In this document: in pieces, positions 5,648 to 6,182 of the stretch | Layout: each line of letters starts with the position of its first letter | How positions within the stretch are numbered: position 1 is the stretch's first letter | Source of the DNA: Actinomycetota bacterium | Lineage (GTDB): Bacteria > Actinomycetota > Thermoleophilia > Gaiellales > Gaiellaceae | NCBI GenBank assembly: GCA_013812465.1 | Contig: JACCTK010000379.1 | Span: forward strand, 1-6,182 | Length of the DNA stretch: 6,182 nucleotides | Reading direction: 5' to 3' | The notes under the pieces: generated by a model | Database searches by the model: none | The model's input: the letters and a program-made list of their open reading frames with translations, nothing else | Told to the model about the DNA's origin: nothing | Made by a program: the position numbers and the translations under genes

Positions 5648-5983
5648 ATGGAGGCGCCACGCATCCGCCAGGCGACGGATCGAGACGTGGCCGCGCTTGC
5701 TCGCCTCCGCTACGAGTTCACCCTCGAGGACGGCCCGATCTCGTCTCCACGTCCGGATTTCTGCACCGCGTTCGAGGAGATCGTCGGCTCTGGACTGAAG
5801 GACGGACGATGGTCCGTCTGGGTCGCCGAGATCGCCGGCGAGATCGTCTCGCACGTGTTCATCGGCCTTGTCGACAAGATCCCGCGACCGACGCCGGAGC
5901 CACGATGGCTCGGATACCTGACCAACGTGTACAGCCTGAGCTCAAGGGATCGTCGCAACACCGGCTTGTTGTACGGAGCGTAG
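5648..5983 (+). pseudogene. GNAT-family N-acetyltransferase, truncated by an IS30-type insertion
   Basis: The first about 95 codons (5648-5932) look like the N-terminal half of a GNAT acetyltransferase, which moves acetyl from acetyl-CoA to an amine. Residues 1-20 (RIRQATDRDVAALARLR) give strand 1 and helix 1, and WVAEIAGEIVSHVFIGLVDK gives the central strands, followed by GYLTNVY at residues 89-95. In intact homologues this last segment leads directly into the acetyl-CoA loop with the R/QxxGxG/A pattern. Here the frame instead enters transposon DNA (from about 5933-5945) and ends at TAG 5981-5983, so the 111-residue product lacks the cofactor loop and is almost surely inactive. The missing half should lie on the far side of the insertion, outside the window. 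Start ATG 5648 is supported by a -10-like box seven bases upstream. The substrate is unknown. Confidence 0.75.
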
Positions 5984-6182
5984 AAGTTCGTCGACGGCCT
6001 CGGCGGGTGTCTTCCATCCGAGGGTCTTGCGTGGTCGGCTGTTGAGGGCGTTCGAGACCGCTTCGAGGTCGTCGCGGGAGTGCCGGGCGAGATCCGTGCC
6101 CCTGGGGAAGTACTGGCGCAGCAGCCCGTTGGTGTTTTCGTTTGTGCCGCGCTGCCAGGGGCTCTGCGGGTCGCAGAAGTAG
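5937..6182 (-). mobile_element. One end (transposase 3' side) of an IS30-family insertion sequence
   Basis: The end of the element is placed by two facts. The acetyltransferase similarity stops after base 5932, and the minus-strand transposase frame ends at 5942. The transposase stop codon therefore lies almost at the tip of the element, so its last codons probably form part of the terminal inverted repeat. The boundary is uncertain within about 5933-5945. The other end and the full terminal repeat are outside the window, so repeat pairing and target duplication cannot be checked here. Confidence 0.75.
5942..6182 (-). CDS. IS30-family transposase, C-terminal 79 residues (rest outside window)
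   Basis: Reading the minus strand from the right edge gives an open frame ending in TGA (complement of 5942-5944). It lacks a start codon because the gene begins beyond base 6182. The visible protein opens with [19 protein letters not shown] and continues [12 protein letters not shown], the hallmark of the IS30 catalytic domain; the Glu in GTNENTNG is the last residue of the DDE triad. It is followed by [20 protein letters not shown], the standard C-terminus of this family, and ends VATIP. Family members are about 300-400 residues, so roughly a quarter is seen. Transposases of this family cut and join the ends of the element. The frame is undamaged over the visible part. Confidence 0.93.
   Translation of the reverse strand, partial: YFCDPQSPWQRGTNENTNGLLRQYFPRGTDLARHSRDDLEAVSNALNSRPRKTLGWKTPAEAVDELLRSVQQAGVATIP

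Noticed and set aside
5539..6045. Plus-strand 168-codon frame over the post-pth gap and GNAT region
   Set aside because: Arg-rich shadow frame that crosses the insertion junction; the GNAT frame and minus-strand transposase explain the same bases.

Overview
The window is GC-rich, densely coded bacterial DNA. It carries a housekeeping block that I read as actinobacterial: ispE (3' end only), tRNA-Gln(TTG), glmU, prs, a SAM-dependent methyltransferase, rplY/ctc (general-stress bL25) and pth. The gene order, the acidic-tailed bL25, the GTG starts, start codons lying just behind TANNNT -10 boxes, and the flavour of GlmU and Prs point to Actinomycetota, possibly a deep class such as Thermoleophilia. 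That placement is inference from recalled family features; no search was run.

Layout, all housekeeping genes on the + strand: 1-602 end of ispE (MEP isoprenoid pathway); 635-708 tRNA-Gln with encoded CCA; 711-2036 glmU (UDP-GlcNAc synthesis), whose start lies two bases after the tRNA; 2017-3072 prs (PRPP synthesis), overlapping the glmU end; 3077-4156 a two-domain methyltransferase of unknown substrate; 4181-4888 rplY; 4894-5487 pth. After pth comes a 160-bp non-coding gap with a hairpin that can act as a terminator, plus a competing upstream arm. The 5' part of a GNAT acetyltransferase gene (from 5648) follows. It is cut at about 5933-5945 by the 3' end of an IS30-family insertion sequence whose transposase runs on the - strand off the right edge.

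The genes make precursors and parts for cell growth: isoprenoid precursor, cell-wall sugar nucleotide, PRPP for nucleotides, histidine and tryptophan, and two translation factors (bL25 and peptidyl-tRNA hydrolase). Spacing suggests one or two transcripts. ispE to the methyltransferase is nearly continuous, a -10-like box directly before rplY suggests a second start, and rplY and pth are closely coupled.

I found no convincing new defence, mobile or biosynthetic system. The points worth a second look are the tRNA/glmU junction, the unusual PRPP-loop sequence in Prs, the altered acetyltransferase motif in GlmU, the methyltransferase inserted between prs and rplY, the alternative RNA pairings after pth, and the IS30 insertion in the GNAT gene.
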